Below, piece after piece: positions 32,834-43,117 of a stretch of 64,000 nt of DNA (position 1 is its first letter; each line of letters opens with the position of its first letter). Both the position numbers and the translations under genes were made by a program. The stretch spans positions 3,363,001 through 3,427,000 of the forward strand of contig NC_015556.1 of the NCBI RefSeq assembly GCF_000213805.1, in the 5' to 3' direction. Source of the DNA: Pseudomonas fulva 12-X. GTDB lineage: Bacteria; Pseudomonadota; Gammaproteobacteria; Pseudomonadales; Pseudomonadaceae. Under the pieces are notes generated by a model. The model saw nothing but the letters and a program-made list of their open reading frames with translations, did no database searches and was not told the DNA's origin.

Positions 32834-35275
32834 ATGCACTTGCCAGCCGCGCGCGCTTTCCAATTTTCTCTACGACCACTCGCCCTGGCGTTGCCCATGG
32901 CGATGTCCCTCGCCCCGACGCTGCTGATCGCCCTCCCGGCCACCGCGCAGGAAAGCCAGGCGGTGCGCACCTACAGCATCGCGCCAGGGCCGCTCAACAG
33001 CGTGCTCAACCAGTTTTCCGCCCAGGCCGGTATCTACCTCGCCGGCCACAACGACCTGGCCAGCGGCAAGACCAGCCCCGGCCTGAACGGCAACTACTCG
33101 GTCACCGCCGGGCTCGCCCTGGTGCTGCAAAACTCCGGGCTGGAGGCAGTCGATCAGGGCGGCGGCGGTTATGTACTGCGCCCGCTGCCGGCCAGCGGCG
33201 CGCTGGAGCTGGACAGCACCACCGTATCCGGCATCGCCCTGGGCAATGCCGAGCTGCCGGGTGAGCCGCTGGCCGGCTACGTGGCCCTGCGCAACAGCAG
33301 CGCCACCAAGACCGATACCGCCCTGGTCGATACGCCGCAATCGATCTCAGTGGTCACCCGCGACGAGCTGCGCAATCGCCAGTCGGAGACTCTCTCCCAG
33401 GCACTCAGCTACACACCGGGCGTCACCAGCCAGCCGACCAGTTTCAACCGCACGGCGGACCGTTTTCGGATCCGTGGCCTCGATGTCGAGTCCGCCACCG
33501 GCGGCTCGCTGCGCGATGGCCTGCGCCTGCAGAACAATTCCTATGACGGCATTCAGGAGCCCTATGGCCTGGAGCGTGTCGAGGTGATTCGCGGCGCGGC
33601 TTCGGTGCTCTACGGGCAGCTGTCGCCAGGCGGCATGATCAACGGGGTGAGCAAGCGGCCGACTCGGGAGGCGCTGCACGAACTCAATCTGCAGGTCGGC
33701 CAGAACGACCGCAAGCAGCTGTCCGCCGACTTCAGCGGTCCGCTCGGTGACAGCGATACGCTCAGCTACCGCCTGACGATGCTCACGCGCGATAGCGGCA
33801 CACCCCAGGATCACATCGACGACGACAGGCTCTATATCGCCCCGGCACTGACCTGGCGCCCGAACGAAGACACTTCCCTGACCCTGCTGTCGTTCTACCA
33901 GAAGACCGAAACGGGCTTCTCCGCGCCGCTGCCTTACCAACTGGTCAAGGGCGTGGGCGACGCGGCGTACCAGATCGGTCGCCACGATTTCATCGGCGAG
34001 CCCGACTACAACAAGATGAACGGCGAGATGTCGACGCTGGGTTACGAGTTCGAGCACCACTTCAACGAGCAGCTGCGCATCAACCACAAGCTGCGTTACT
34101 ACCAGACCGAAGTGGACTGGAAGTACCTGCAGATACAAACCTCTGCCGCGGCGATCAATCAGGCAGCTACCACGGGCATACTGCGCCGCCAGTACAGCGA
34201 CCGCTACGAGCGCGCCCGCGGCCTGGCCAGCGACACCAACATCGAGTCGAAATGGCAGCTTGGTGGTGCGGAGCACAGCGTGCTGCTGGGCTTCGATGCC
34301 TACGACATGAGCTACGACTCGCACAACTTTCGCGGCGTCGCGCCAGCGCTGGATCTGAGCAGCTACAACTACGGACAGCCGGTGGTGGTGAATAAGGACC
34401 GCAGCCTGGAGCGCGGCTCACAGATCGACACCCTGCAAAAAGGCGTTTATCTGCAGGATCAGATCAACATCGATGATCGCTGGGTCGCCGTACTTGGCGT
34501 GCGCCACGACTGGGCCGACCAGGACCAGCAACAGCATCGCAACGGCGTGCGCACCAGCCAGGACAACGAGGCCACCACCTACCGCGCCGGCCTGGTCTAC
34601 AAGTTCGATAACGGCCTGGCGCCTTACCTGAGCTACAGCGAATCGTTCTTCCCGGTGTCAGTGGCCGTTGCCGGCGGGCAGAGCTTCGTGCCGACCGAAG
34701 GCAAACAATACGAGGCGGGGATTCGCTACCAGCCCGATGGCCGCAACCTGCTGCTCAGTGCCGCGGTTTTCGAGCTGACCCAGCAGAATGTGTTCAAGCA
34801 GAACCCTGCCACCAACATCGCCTCGCAGACGGGCGAAGTTCGCTCGCGCGGCTTCGAGGCAGAAGCCAAGGCGGACGTGACAGAGGACCTTAGCCTGGTC
34901 GCCTCCTACGCCTATATCGATGCGCGCATCACAAAGAGCGTAATCCCTGGCGAAATCGGTCAGCGCAGTGAAGACACGCCCTATCACCAGGCGGCGCTTT
35001 GGTTGGACTACAACTTCATGCGCCTCAACCTGCCGCAGCTCACCGTCGGCGCCGGCGCCCGCTACAAGGGCACTACCCAGGCCTCCGAAATGGACTCGGC
35101 GATGCCTGCCTACACCCTGTTCGATGCCATGGTCAGCTACCAGCTCGACGCGAACTGGGACGTCAGCCTCAACGCCAACAACCTCACCAACAAGCGATAC
35201 ACCTACTGCGAGTTCGCCACCTGCACCTATGGCGACGAGCGCCAACTGGTGACCGCGGTGAACTTCCGCTGGTAG
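32834..35275 (+). CDS. TonB-dependent siderophore receptor with N-terminal STN signalling domain
   Basis: 813 residues. The signal peptide ends near ALPATAQES. An STN domain at about residues 48-115 (IAPGPLNSVLNQFSAQAGIYLAG) talks to FecR. The plug follows (DTPQSISVVTRDELRNRQ; RFRIRGLDVES; GLERVEVIRGAASVLYGQLSPGG), then a 22-strand barrel ending TAVNFRW with the terminal aromatic. The QSISVV start and LSPGG loop are typical of FpvA/FoxA/FiuA-like ferric-siderophore receptors. The ligand cannot be read from sequence. Together with the preceding sigma and FecR genes it forms a cell-surface signalling system, so it is expected to be induced by its own ligand. Confidence 0.95.
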   Translation: MHLPAARAFQFSLRPLALALPMAMSLAPTLLIALPATAQESQAVRTYSIAPGPLNSVLNQFSAQAGIYLAGHNDLASGKTSPGLNGNYSVTAGLALVLQNSGLEAVDQGGGGYVLRPLPASGALELDSTTVSGIALGNAELPGEPLAGYVALRNSSATKTDTALVDTPQSISVVTRDELRNRQSETLSQALSYTPGVTSQPTSFNRTADRFRIRGLDVESATGGSLRDGLRLQNNSYDGIQEPYGLERVEVIRGAASVLYGQLSPGGMINGVSKRPTREALHELNLQVGQNDRKQLSADFSGPLGDSDTLSYRLTMLTRDSGTPQDHIDDDRLYIAPALTWRPNEDTSLTLLSFYQKTETGFSAPLPYQLVKGVGDAAYQIGRHDFIGEPDYNKMNGEMSTLGYEFEHHFNEQLRINHKLRYYQTEVDWKYLQIQTSAAAINQAATTGILRRQYSDRYERARGLASDTNIESKWQLGGAEHSVLLGFDAYDMSYDSHNFRGVAPALDLSSYNYGQPVVVNKDRSLERGSQIDTLQKGVYLQDQINIDDRWVAVLGVRHDWADQDQQQHRNGVRTSQDNEATTYRAGLVYKFDNGLAPYLSYSESFFPVSVAVAGGQSFVPTEGKQYEAGIRYQPDGRNLLLSAAVFELTQQNVFKQNPATNIASQTGEVRSRGFEAEAKADVTEDLSLVASYAYIDARITKSVIPGEIGQRSEDTPYHQAALWLDYNFMRLNLPQLTVGAGARYKGTTQASEMDSAMPAYTLFDAMVSYQLDANWDVSLNANNLTNKRYTYCEFATCTYGDERQLVTAVNFRW

Positions 35276-35380
35276 AAAACGCTCAGGCCAGCGAATGCTT
35301 TGCCGACTGAAGACCCGCTCGGCTATGGCCTTTTGTCGGCTGATCAAGCGCTAGGCGCATCTGACGATCAGCAGCCAACC

Positions 35381-37300
35381 TCACACGCGAAAGCGCTGTA
35401 CCTGGCTCTGCAACGCGCCGCCCAGCTTGGCCAGTTCCTGGCTCGCCTCACTGGTCTGCTCGCTGGCGGTGTAGGCCTGGTCGGTGATGCTGCGCACGTT
35501 GAGCACGCTGCGGTTGATCTCCTCGGCCACGGCGCCCTGCTGCTCGGCGGCAGCGGCGATCTGCTGGGTCATGCTCTGCACCGCGGATATGTTCGCGGTG
35601 ATGCTCGACAGCGCCTGGCCGGCATTGCGGGCCAGCTCGACGCTGTCGGTGGTCAGGCTGAGGCTGGCGTCCATGCGCTGCACGGCGTTGCGGGTGCCCT
35701 GCTGCAACGCACCGATCAGCCCTTCGATTTCCTGGGTGGACTGCTGGGTGCGCTGCGCCAGGCCACGCACTTCGTCGGCCACCACGGCGAACCCACGGCC
35801 GGCCTCACCAGCGCGAGCGGCCTCGATGGCGGCGTTGAGAGCCAGCAAATTGGTCTGTTCGGCCACCGACTTGATCACATCCAGCATGCTGCCGATACGA
35901 TCACTCTCGGCGGCCAGGCTGCCGATAGCATCGCTGGTCAGCTGTACCTCGCCGGTAAGGTTCTCGATCTGCTCGATGGCCTTGAGCACGATACGCGCAC
36001 CATCGTTGGCATCACGTGCGGCATGATCCACGGCGCTGGCGGTGTCCACAGCGTTACGAGCCACATCATGCACCGTGGTGGTCATTTCATGCATGGCGGT
36101 GGCGACCTGCTCGGTTTCCAGCTTCTGTTCGCTGGCACCGGCACGGGTCTGCTGAGTGATGGCAGAGAGTTCTTCGGTGGCGCTGGCGATCTGCGTAGCG
36201 CCATCGCCGATGTGACAAATCAGCTGGCGCAGGTTGCTGGCCATTTCGTCCAGGCCCTGTTCGAGTTGGCCAATTTCATCGCCGCGTCGGCTGGTGGCCT
36301 GGTAGGTCAGGTCACCGGCCGCGATACGCCGAACATTCTGCAGGGCAGCGCGCAGGGGCGGCGCGATCTGCCGGGTGATCAGCACCGCACCGATCACGCC
36401 CAACGTAAGGGCGAGCAGCAGACACAGGCCCATGGTCCAGGCAGCCATGTCGGTGTCTTCGGCGCGCAGCTGCATCTGGTTGGCGTACAGTTCCTGGCTG
36501 ATGTGCAGCATGTTGTCGCCCTGCTTTTGCACCTCGGCGCTGCTGGCGTTGATCTGCTGGAGCGCAGCCTGATGGGTCTGCAGCGAGTCGCGGTAGCCCT
36601 GCACCACCTGACCGAGCTCGGCGAGCGCCGCACCATCTGCGCTATCCAGCGCCTGGCGCAGCACGCCGAGGCTGGCCAGCGTCTTGTCGACCGCCCCGGC
36701 GGCAGCATCGAAACTCTTGGGGTTGTTGCTGTAGGTGTAGGCACGGGTTTCGAAGCGGGCGAACAGAAACTGCATCTGAACGTCCTTCACTGCGCGATAG
36801 ACCTTGTATTGGGTTTCGACGTCGGCGCTTTCAGTGACGTACTTGTCCAGCCCGTCGAGCAGCTGCAGCGCCTTGTCGCCGGTGGTACGACGCACCAGGC
36901 GCGAGGCGTCGATCTGCTGGTAGGCAGCCTTCAGGCCGTCGACCCCCACGCGATAGGCCTGCAGGCTCTGGGTCATGTCGTCGAGGTGCTTGAGGTTGAA
37001 TGGCGTGGTGAAGAACGCCTTGAGTCCCGCCAGGGTCTGGGCGGTGGTTTCGATCTTGGCGCCCAGTGCCTTGGCGTTGTCGACGTTGCCCTGGCTCTGT
37101 AAATAGTCGCCACGGGCCAGGCGCATGTCGCCCATGTCATCCATCAGTTTGTTGACCGCGCCCATGCGGTCCATCCGGTAAGACAACCCGGAGATGGAGC
37201 TCCAACCGGACCAGAAGATCAGCAGGCTCATCACTAATAACAAGCCAAAACCGATCATCAGCTTTTTGGCGACACTCACGTTGGCGAGCCAGTGGTACAT
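35381..37300 (-). CDS. methyl-accepting chemotaxis protein with HBM-type sensor
   Basis: 639 residues. Helix 1 is [23 protein letters not shown] periplasmic region of about 260 residues, all-helical, fits the helical bimodular (HBM) domain of McpS/TlpQ-type receptors. Helix 2 is [20 protein letters not shown], followed by HAMP and a signalling domain with the hairpin tip [41 protein letters not shown] receptors bind organic acids or polyamines in two sites. The start at 37300 follows AAGGAG. A TTATAAAAACAAGG stretch lies just before the ribosome-binding site (see the separate CA-motif entry). No CheBR pentapeptide is present at the C-terminus. Confidence 0.92.
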   Translation of the reverse strand: MYHWLANVSVAKKLMIGFGLLLVMSLLIFWSGWSSISGLSYRMDRMGAVNKLMDDMGDMRLARGDYLQSQGNVDNAKALGAKIETTAQTLAGLKAFFTTPFNLKHLDDMTQSLQAYRVGVDGLKAAYQQIDASRLVRRTTGDKALQLLDGLDKYVTESADVETQYKVYRAVKDVQMQFLFARFETRAYTYSNNPKSFDAAAGAVDKTLASLGVLRQALDSADGAALAELGQVVQGYRDSLQTHQAALQQINASSAEVQKQGDNMLHISQELYANQMQLRAEDTDMAAWTMGLCLLLALTLGVIGAVLITRQIAPPLRAALQNVRRIAAGDLTYQATSRRGDEIGQLEQGLDEMASNLRQLICHIGDGATQIASATEELSAITQQTRAGASEQKLETEQVATAMHEMTTTVHDVARNAVDTASAVDHAARDANDGARIVLKAIEQIENLTGEVQLTSDAIGSLAAESDRIGSMLDVIKSVAEQTNLLALNAAIEAARAGEAGRGFAVVADEVRGLAQRTQQSTQEIEGLIGALQQGTRNAVQRMDASLSLTTDSVELARNAGQALSSITANISAVQSMTQQIAAAAEQQGAVAEEINRSVLNVRSITDQAYTASEQTSEASQELAKLGGALQSQVQRFRV

Positions 37301-37795
37301 GGCAGAACTCCTTCCCCTTGTTTTTATAAGTCGTCGCGGCCAGGCGAGCTGCACCCTATTCGTGGATGCTTGCGCCAGGTGCGTGGCCCCGCCTGGGCCT
37401 GCTTGTTCGCCTTGCTACATCACATCCGGGCGCTCCGCAGGGCGAACTACAGCGCTACACGCAATGGCGAAGGCATGACGGGATATCGAGCGTAATAGCA
37501 AAGGCTGGAGGGGCGACAGCCAGACCAGCTTGAGCCGCTGACCGGCGATATCGCGGTCAGCGCGGCTGATGAGGCGGGAACAGGCGGAGAATGTCAGAAG
37601 GCGATAATTCATTCCAATGCAAATATGGGAATCTTTATTCAAAAAATTGCATTAAATAAAGTTACTGAAACGGTCGCCTGGTGCGGAGATTTCCACCTTC
37701 TGTTCCTAGGCAGACGTTAGCTGACCTGGCTGATATCTCCGCAGGTCACCGGCCAGCAACGGCACGCAGATAAATCAGGCCCCTGAATCGCTGCC
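37301..37795. other. gene-free stretch upstream of the HBM chemoreceptor
   Basis: About 500 bases with no supported gene. It contains an AT-rich block near 37625-37670 (AAATTGCATTAAATAAAG), a likely promoter region for the minus-strand chemoreceptor, and the CA motif next to its start. A 75-codon frame on the minus strand (37415-37642) has no domain-like features. Confidence 0.55.
37318..37325 (-). promoter_or_regulatory. candidate Hfq/Crc CA motif before the chemoreceptor start
   Basis: The minus strand reads AAAAACAA about 18 bases upstream of the ATG at 37300, next to the AAGGAG site. It fits the AANAANAA pattern used by Hfq/Crc for catabolite repression in Pseudomonas. A single short motif, so tentative. 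Confidence 0.4.
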
Positions 37796-38341
37796 TTACG
37801 GCTTGCGCGTCCGCTTCGCGGCCTCTTTCTCGGCCTCTTCCATGGCGGCCGACATCAGCCCGGAACACACCAGCACACCGGCGCCCTTCGACAGGCATTC
37901 GTAGCGCTGCTGATCCTCGCCCGAACTGGTGGTGCAGTCCTGCAGGCTGATGCGCTGCTCCACACCGTCCAGATTCTTTTGCGCCTGGGCATATTCGGCA
38001 GCGGTAATGCGCCCGGCGCTTTTGCGCTCTGCGGCGATCTCGCGCAGATTCTTGAGGTCGATGACCGTCCAGCGCATCGCGCTCTGGCACATTTCGCGCC
38101 TGGACGCTTTGGCTGGCGCAGGCTCAGCCGCAGCCCTCTGAATGGGCGTTTCGGGTGCTGCCGCGCGCGCTTCACCGGCGTAGCCCGGCTTGATCGTCAC
38201 CGCTTCGGCCTGCTGGGCCGCCGGTGGCTGGCTGCCGAAATGCTTCTGGCCGTTCTCGTCCACCCAGGTGTACACCTGGCTCAGCGCCTGGGCAGACAGG
38301 CTGCACAGCACGAGTATCGCAAGCATCTGGCGAATGAGCAT
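37796..38341 (-). CDS. DUF4124 domain periplasmic protein
   Basis: 181 residues. A signal peptide (MLAILVLCSLSAQALS) is followed by VYTWVDENGQKHFGSQPP, the DUF4124 signature in which a Trp-Val-Asp core precedes 'G..hfsd.PP'. The rest is Ala/Glu-rich with a helical segment containing CQSAMRWTVIDLKNLREIAAERKSAGRITAAEYAQAQKNLD and further Cys residues, which could form disulfides. DUF4124 proteins are common in Pseudomonas and have no assigned reaction. The start at 38341 follows GAGGGA. Divergent neighbour: the acidic protein gene at 38531. Confidence 0.85.
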   Translation of the reverse strand: MLIRQMLAILVLCSLSAQALSQVYTWVDENGQKHFGSQPPAAQQAEAVTIKPGYAGEARAAAPETPIQRAAAEPAPAKASRREMCQSAMRWTVIDLKNLREIAAERKSAGRITAAEYAQAQKNLDGVEQRISLQDCTTSSGEDQQRYECLSKGAGVLVCSGLMSAAMEEAEKEAAKRTRKP

Positions 38342-38530
38342 GACGGTAAATCCCTCTACTGAACGCGGGCTGCGCTGCCGGCAATCTAGAACCGGACACT
38401 GGCTTTGCCAAGGGGCGGCCGCGCTGTCTGCTGTATATCTGCGAGCTGTTCCATAAAGTTGCCCAACAGAGCGGGCAAGACTGCATACAATGCGCATCCG
38501 CTTTCAGCTCCGCACAAGGACTCCGCCGCC

Positions 38531-39019
38531 ATGGCCTCCCCCGACAAGCAGAAAAAACGCGCCCAGCGGGCCAAGATCAAGGCCAAGCAGAACCGCACGG
38601 GCAAGCCCAAGGCGCCGGTCATCCACCCGGTGCTGGCCAACCCGCTGATCGACGAGCCCTTCGATGACGTGGAGATCGACCTCAGCACCTTCGACTTCAA
38701 GGACATCGAGGAAAACGGCTTCGACCCGGCGCATTTCGACGACCTGTTCCAGGCCATGCACAAGGCCGAAGCCATCAACCTGCTCGCCCTGTGCCTGGTG
38801 TTCCTGCAATACCCGGTGCTGGAACTGGTAGTCGCCGAGGAAGACCCGGAAGCGGCGACCGACTTCATGATGGGCCTCTTGATCATCTACCGCGGCCTGT
38901 TCCACAACGACGACGAAGACGCGGCGGTCAAATGGATCGGCAGCGAGATCTTCCAGGCGGCCTACAACGAGGCATCGGAAATTCTGCAGAAGAAGAATGC
39001 GCGTGGCGCCAGCACCTGA
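38531..39019 (+). CDS. conserved hypothetical cytoplasmic protein, basic N-terminus and acidic body
   Basis: 162 residues. The first 30 are strongly basic (SPDKQKKRAQRAKIKAKQN), followed by a very acidic stretch (LIDEPFDDVEIDLSTFDFKDIEENGFDPAHFDDLF) and a helical C-terminal half (HKAEAINLLALCLVFLQYPVLELVVAEEDPEAATDFMMGLLIIYRGL). The charge pattern suggests RNA or ribosome contact, but this is a guess. I do not recognise a domain. The start at 38531 is the one that gives the basic N-terminus; it sits after a CGCCGCC context without a strong ribosome-binding site. It is followed by the convergent HhH gene. Confidence 0.75.
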   Translation: MASPDKQKKRAQRAKIKAKQNRTGKPKAPVIHPVLANPLIDEPFDDVEIDLSTFDFKDIEENGFDPAHFDDLFQAMHKAEAINLLALCLVFLQYPVLELVVAEEDPEAATDFMMGLLIIYRGLFHNDDEDAAVKWIGSEIFQAAYNEASEILQKKNARGAST

Positions 39020-39030
39020 GCGCGCCGCAC

Positions 39031-39480
39031 TCAGGCGCCCCCATAAAGCCCGACTTGGGCCTCACGCATAAAGATCTCCAGCGTCTTCGGGCCTATGCCT
39101 TCGAAGGCCAGCAAACGTTGTGCGAAATCATGCTGATCGATGCTTTGCCGTTGAATGGCGGTAATGCGGCCGTCGTACTCGGCCAGTAGCTTGCGGCTGA
39201 GCTTGAGCAGGCGATCAGCCGTGGAAATGTCGTAGCGCACGTAACGCGCATGGCCGAGCAACCGCACCAGTTCCAACTGGCTGCAGCGGGCGAGCCTGGC
39301 GGGCGTGTCCAGCCCGTGTTGCTCGACGAGGATTCGATAGGCCCGTTCGGCCACCGCCTGCTGGATCGGTTTGCCGAACAGAAAGCTCGCCAGCAGCCAC
39401 TTGAACAGCGCCTTCTCGTCCGCCCCAGCGAGGCCCGTAGCGAGCCCCAGCTGCTTTGCAGTTATGCGTTTTTCAGTCAC
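39031..39480 (-). CDS. helix-hairpin-helix protein, DNA-glycosylase-like
   Basis: 149 residues, fully helical. The C-terminal segment QRLLAFEGIGPKTLEIFMREA is a helix-hairpin-helix motif (GIGPKT hairpin) of the kind used for DNA backbone contact in the HhH-GPD glycosylases. The N-terminal part contains FLFGKPIQQAVAERAYRIL and ELVRLLGHARYVRYDISTADRLLKL, reminiscent of the helices that precede it in endonuclease III. No Fe-S cysteines are present, and the length is only two-thirds of a functional HhH-GPD enzyme, so catalysis is uncertain. Its neighbour across the stop codons is the acidic protein gene. Confidence 0.7.
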   Translation of the reverse strand: MTEKRITAKQLGLATGLAGADEKALFKWLLASFLFGKPIQQAVAERAYRILVEQHGLDTPARLARCSQLELVRLLGHARYVRYDISTADRLLKLSRKLLAEYDGRITAIQRQSIDQHDFAQRLLAFEGIGPKTLEIFMREAQVGLYGGA

Positions 39481-39593
39481 CGAGGCTGCTCCCTTTCATG
39501 GCGCGCGTTAGCGACCGCCGTCTAAAGAGCAGACCACGACCAGCGGGCAGCGCTCAGCTGATCTGCCGGGCGCGCCACGGTGACCGAAGCCGG

Positions 39594-41618
39594 TCAGATC
39601 TTGAAGCGCGACACCACCGTGCGCAGCTCACCCGCCAGGCGCGACAGCTCGTCGGCCGTCTGGGCGTTCTCCTCGATGCCTTCGATCAGCACCACGCTGC
39701 CGTTGCGAATCTCGATAACGTTGCGGTTGATGTCCTCGGAAACGGCGTGCTGCTGCACCGCCGCGCTGGCGATCTGGGTGTTCATGCCGACGATCTGCTC
39801 GACCTCGTCGTTGATCGCGCCCAGGCTCTTGGCCGCCTGATCCGCCGACTGCACGCAGGCCTGGGCCTTGTCCTGGCCGGTTTTCATCTGCTCCACGGCA
39901 GCCGACATGGCCTGCTGCAGCTCCTGGATGATGCGGCGGATTTCCTCGGTCGAGCCCTGGGTGCGCGACGCCAAGGTGCGCACTTCATCGGCCACCACGG
40001 CGAAACCGCGACCCTGCTCGCCGGCGCGCGCGGCTTCGATGGCGGCGTTGAGCGCCAGCAGGTTGGTCTGCTCCGCGATATTACGGATCACTTCGATGAC
40101 CCCGCCGATCTCCTGGCTATGCACCGCCAGCGCCGAGACTTTCTCCGCGCTCAGTTCCACCTCGCTGGCCAGTGCCTCGATGGTCTGACGCGTTTCGCGC
40201 ATTACCGCCAGGCCGTTGGCCGACGCCTGGCTGGCCTGCCCGGCCGCCCGTGCGGCGCCTTCGGTGTTCTGCGCCACGTCGGCGACACTGGCGGTCATCT
40301 CGTTGATGGCGGTGGCCACCTGCTCGGTTTCGCCCTGCTGGCCATTCATCGACTGCTTGGCTCGGCCGATGGACGCCCCCAGGCGTAGCGAGGCTTCCGA
40401 TACCGCATGGGAGCTGTGCTCCACCTGGGTCAGCGACGTGCGGAAGGCTTGCACCATATGGTTGAAGCCATGACCCACGTCAGCCATTTCATCCTTGCCC
40501 CGCACCTGCACCTGAGCGGTGAGATCGCCCTGGGCGATCAGGCGCGAAGCAGTAAGCACCTGGTCGATGGCGTTGCGCATGGAGCCGTAGATGCCGGCGA
40601 ATACATAGGCCACCAGCAGCCCCATGCACACGAACATCGCGATGATCATCGTGCGCTCGGACACCCGCTCATGGGCTCGGTAATCCAGGGCGCTGGTCAG
40701 TTCTTCCTGCAGTACGTCCTGCGCCTTATAGAGGTCGGCCACCACCGCGTTGCCGTTGGCCGCCAGCCCCTGCACGCCACTGATGGTGCTACCGGTATCG
40801 GCGAGCACGCGGCCAAGGTCGCCGCGGAAGCTGTCTAGGGCCTGCAATGCGCTGTCGATCGGTGCCTGCAGCCGGCCGGCCAGCGCCGGTTCATTGCGGC
40901 GCAGCAGCGTCAGGCTTTGCAGCAGCTCCTGGCGAATCTGCAATTCCTGCTTGAGCAATACCCGCAGCGACGAGCGCGTGCCGGCACTCAGCGGCTGACC
41001 TTCGCGCAGCCCGCTGGCCAGGCCGCGCAACTGACCGACCACGTTGATCTGCCGCGGCAGGCGCAGGGTGCTCTGGTCGATCATGAACAGCGAGTCGTAG
41101 TCCTCGTCCAGCACCATGCCGGACGTAGCGCTGATCAGGTAGACGAAGTTCAGGGTCTTGCCGATCTGGTCGTTCCAGGCATCGAAGGTCGCCGCCTGTT
41201 CGGCATTGCCCTTGGCCTGCTCGATCAGTTGAAACGCATCGCTGCGCAGGCGCGCCACGCGGTCACCGGTTTCCAGCACGGTGCCCAACTCGCGGTCGGT
41301 GGCCTCCAGCTTGCTGAACGCTTCCTGCAATTTCGCCTGGTTGGCGGCCAGATCACCCTGGCCACTGACGTCGCCACTGAGCACGCGATTGGTCAGGGCC
41401 CGTTGCAGCATCGACAGCCGCAATACGGGGGTGACATCCAGCAGGTAGCGCTGGCCCACCTGCTCACCGCGGATAGTGTCGATGCTGGCGTTGATCTGGT
41501 TGATGACACGCAGGCCCAGCAGGGTCAGCGGAATGAGCACGATCACGGCGAGAATCGCGAATTTGATGGGAAAGCGCAGCCGACTGGTCAGGTGCATGGC
41601 AGGGGCAAGGATAATCAT
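39594..41618 (-). CDS. methyl-accepting chemotaxis protein
   Basis: 674 residues. Helix 1 is [25 protein letters not shown] periplasmic region of about 330 residues, mostly helical, follows with no Cache-type strands evident. Helix 2 is [23 protein letters not shown], then HAMP and a signalling domain with [38 protein letters not shown] at the tip. The ligand is unknown. The start at 41618 gives [14 protein letters not shown]; a second ATG at residue 8 is possible but has no ribosome-binding site. The frame stays open to 41807 without recognisable content. A short gap (113 bases) separates it from the HhH gene. Confidence 0.9.
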   Translation of the reverse strand: MIILAPAMHLTSRLRFPIKFAILAVIVLIPLTLLGLRVINQINASIDTIRGEQVGQRYLLDVTPVLRLSMLQRALTNRVLSGDVSGQGDLAANQAKLQEAFSKLEATDRELGTVLETGDRVARLRSDAFQLIEQAKGNAEQAATFDAWNDQIGKTLNFVYLISATSGMVLDEDYDSLFMIDQSTLRLPRQINVVGQLRGLASGLREGQPLSAGTRSSLRVLLKQELQIRQELLQSLTLLRRNEPALAGRLQAPIDSALQALDSFRGDLGRVLADTGSTISGVQGLAANGNAVVADLYKAQDVLQEELTSALDYRAHERVSERTMIIAMFVCMGLLVAYVFAGIYGSMRNAIDQVLTASRLIAQGDLTAQVQVRGKDEMADVGHGFNHMVQAFRTSLTQVEHSSHAVSEASLRLGASIGRAKQSMNGQQGETEQVATAINEMTASVADVAQNTEGAARAAGQASQASANGLAVMRETRQTIEALASEVELSAEKVSALAVHSQEIGGVIEVIRNIAEQTNLLALNAAIEAARAGEQGRGFAVVADEVRTLASRTQGSTEEIRRIIQELQQAMSAAVEQMKTGQDKAQACVQSADQAAKSLGAINDEVEQIVGMNTQIASAAVQQHAVSEDINRNVIEIRNGSVVLIEGIEENAQTADELSRLAGELRTVVSRFKI

Positions 41619-42103
41619 GGTTTTCTCACTGATCTCATAGGATCGGCTTGATGTTTTATGGCGCTCACAGCGGCTCGCGTGGGAAGCAAGCCTCGTGCTC
41701 GTACTGCCTGGATACGCCTTCTTTTGGAAGGTCGCCCACCCAGAATGGCAATAAGCCATTATTGGCGATATGACTGTGACAACCGGCCTCCAGCGTGGTT
41801 GCAACAAAATATTTCATCAGATAGCCCTGCAAGGATGCACCCTGGCACTCAGGTCGGCGGCGGCCGAATCGCTGCCGCTACCAGCCTTTCGGCACCATCA
41901 TGGGTAACTTGATCACTTGGTTACAAATTGCCATCACACATTGCCGTTTCGGGACATCGATCCAATGAAAAACCATGCGCTGAACACTGCCCCATCATCC
42001 CGATCGATACCCACCATGCGCCGCAGGCGCTCGAATAACCGGCGCAATCCGGCTAGCCTCGCGTTCACATGTATTGCCCATTAACGCCGAGAGTGAGGAT
42101 TCG
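41619..42103. other. gene-free stretch between a chemoreceptor and yghU
   Basis: About 485 bases. It must contain the promoter of the minus-strand chemoreceptor and that of the plus-strand YghU gene. A short inverted repeat (CAATAAGCCATTATTG, 41749-41764) lies inside. No convincing gene is seen. Confidence 0.55.
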
Positions 42104-42943
42104 ATGAGTCAATCAACCTATGTTCCGCCAAAGGTATGGCAGCACCTTGAAGCTTCCGGTGGCCAGTTTTCCAAGATCAACCGCCCCACTGCCGGCGCGA
42201 CCCATGACAAGGAACTGCCGGTCGGCAAGCACCCGTTGCAGCTCTATTCGCTGGCAACGCCTAACGGCGTGAAGGTGACCATCCTGCTCGAGGAGCTGCT
42301 GGCGCTGGGGCACAGCGGCGCCGAGTACGACGCCTGGCTGATCCGCATTGGCGAGGGCGACCAGTTCTCCAGCGGCTTCGTGGGCGTCAACCCGAACTCG
42401 AAGATCCCTGCCCTGCTCGACCGCAGCGGCGACACACCGATCCGCGTGTTCGAGTCCGGCTCGATCCTCTTGTACCTGGCGGAAAAGTTCGGCGAGTTCC
42501 TGCCCAAGGACCCGGCTGGCCGCACCGAAACCCTCAACTGGCTGTTCTGGCAGATGGGCTCGGCGCCCTATCTGGGCGGCGGCTTCGGGCACTTCTACGT
42601 GTACGCGCCGGAAAAGTTCGAATACGCCATCAACCGCTTCACCATGGAAGCCAAGCGCCAACTGGACGTGCTCAATCAGCGCCTCGCCGATAATCGGTAC
42701 CTGGCCGGCGACACCTACACCATCGCCGACATCGCCGTGTGGCCCTGGTATGGCGAGGTGGTGCGCAACAACGTCTACGGCGCTGCCGAATTCCTCTCCG
42801 CCCACGAATACACCCACGTACAACGCTGGGCCAACGAGATCGCCGAACGCGAAGCGGTCAAACGCGGCCGCCGGGTCAATCGCACCTGGGGCGATGAGTC
42901 CGAGCAGGTGCCGGAACGGCATCAGGTTTCGGATCTGGCATGA
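42104..42943 (+). CDS. yghU: YghU family glutathione-dependent disulfide-bond oxidoreductase
   Basis: 279 residues. Typical YghU layout: an N-terminal extension (STYVPPKVWQHLEASGGQFSKINRPTAG), a thioredoxin-like domain with YSLATPNGVKVTILLEELLALG and VNPNSKIPALLDRSG plus ESGSILLYLAEKFG, and a helical domain containing YLAGDTYTIADIAVWPWYG. These are nu-class GSTs that reduce disulfides using two bound glutathiones. GTGAGGATTCG precedes the start at 42104. A good intrinsic terminator follows. It is a solitary gene. Confidence 0.94.
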   Translation: MSQSTYVPPKVWQHLEASGGQFSKINRPTAGATHDKELPVGKHPLQLYSLATPNGVKVTILLEELLALGHSGAEYDAWLIRIGEGDQFSSGFVGVNPNSKIPALLDRSGDTPIRVFESGSILLYLAEKFGEFLPKDPAGRTETLNWLFWQMGSAPYLGGGFGHFYVYAPEKFEYAINRFTMEAKRQLDVLNQRLADNRYLAGDTYTIADIAVWPWYGEVVRNNVYGAAEFLSAHEYTHVQRWANEIAEREAVKRGRRVNRTWGDESEQVPERHQVSDLA

Positions 42944-42986
42944 ATTCGGTTGCGCCAGCACTAGCTGACCACCCAATCTGAAAACC

Positions 42987-43014
42987 AAAGCCCCAATGCC
43001 AGGGGCTTTGTTTT
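42987..43014 (+). terminator. rho-independent terminator after yghU
   Basis: The stem AAAGCCCC / GGGGCTTT with loop AATGCCA is followed by GTTTTG. It lies about 45 bases past the yghU stop. Confidence 0.85.
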
Positions 43015-43086
43015 GCGTGTCGGCCTTATCGGGATACAGCCGTGCGTTGCACCGCTGTTTCGGCACTGCCTATGCTGCTAGGATGA

Positions 43087-43104
43087 TTGGCAAAATTTGG
43101 CAAA
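43087..43104. promoter_or_regulatory. candidate ParD operator: direct repeat TTGGCAAA
   Basis: TTGGCAAA occurs at 43087-43094 and again at 43097-43104, one helical turn apart, ending about 14 bases before the parD start. Ribbon-helix-helix antitoxins bind such direct repeats to autoregulate their operons. Inferred from position. Confidence 0.45.
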
Positions 43105-43117
43105 GAGGCTCTCAGCC

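Noticed and set aside
37415..37642. A 75-codon minus-strand frame upstream of the HBM chemoreceptor
   Set aside because: Contains many rare-for-context residues, no domain or leader pattern, and lies where promoters are expected.
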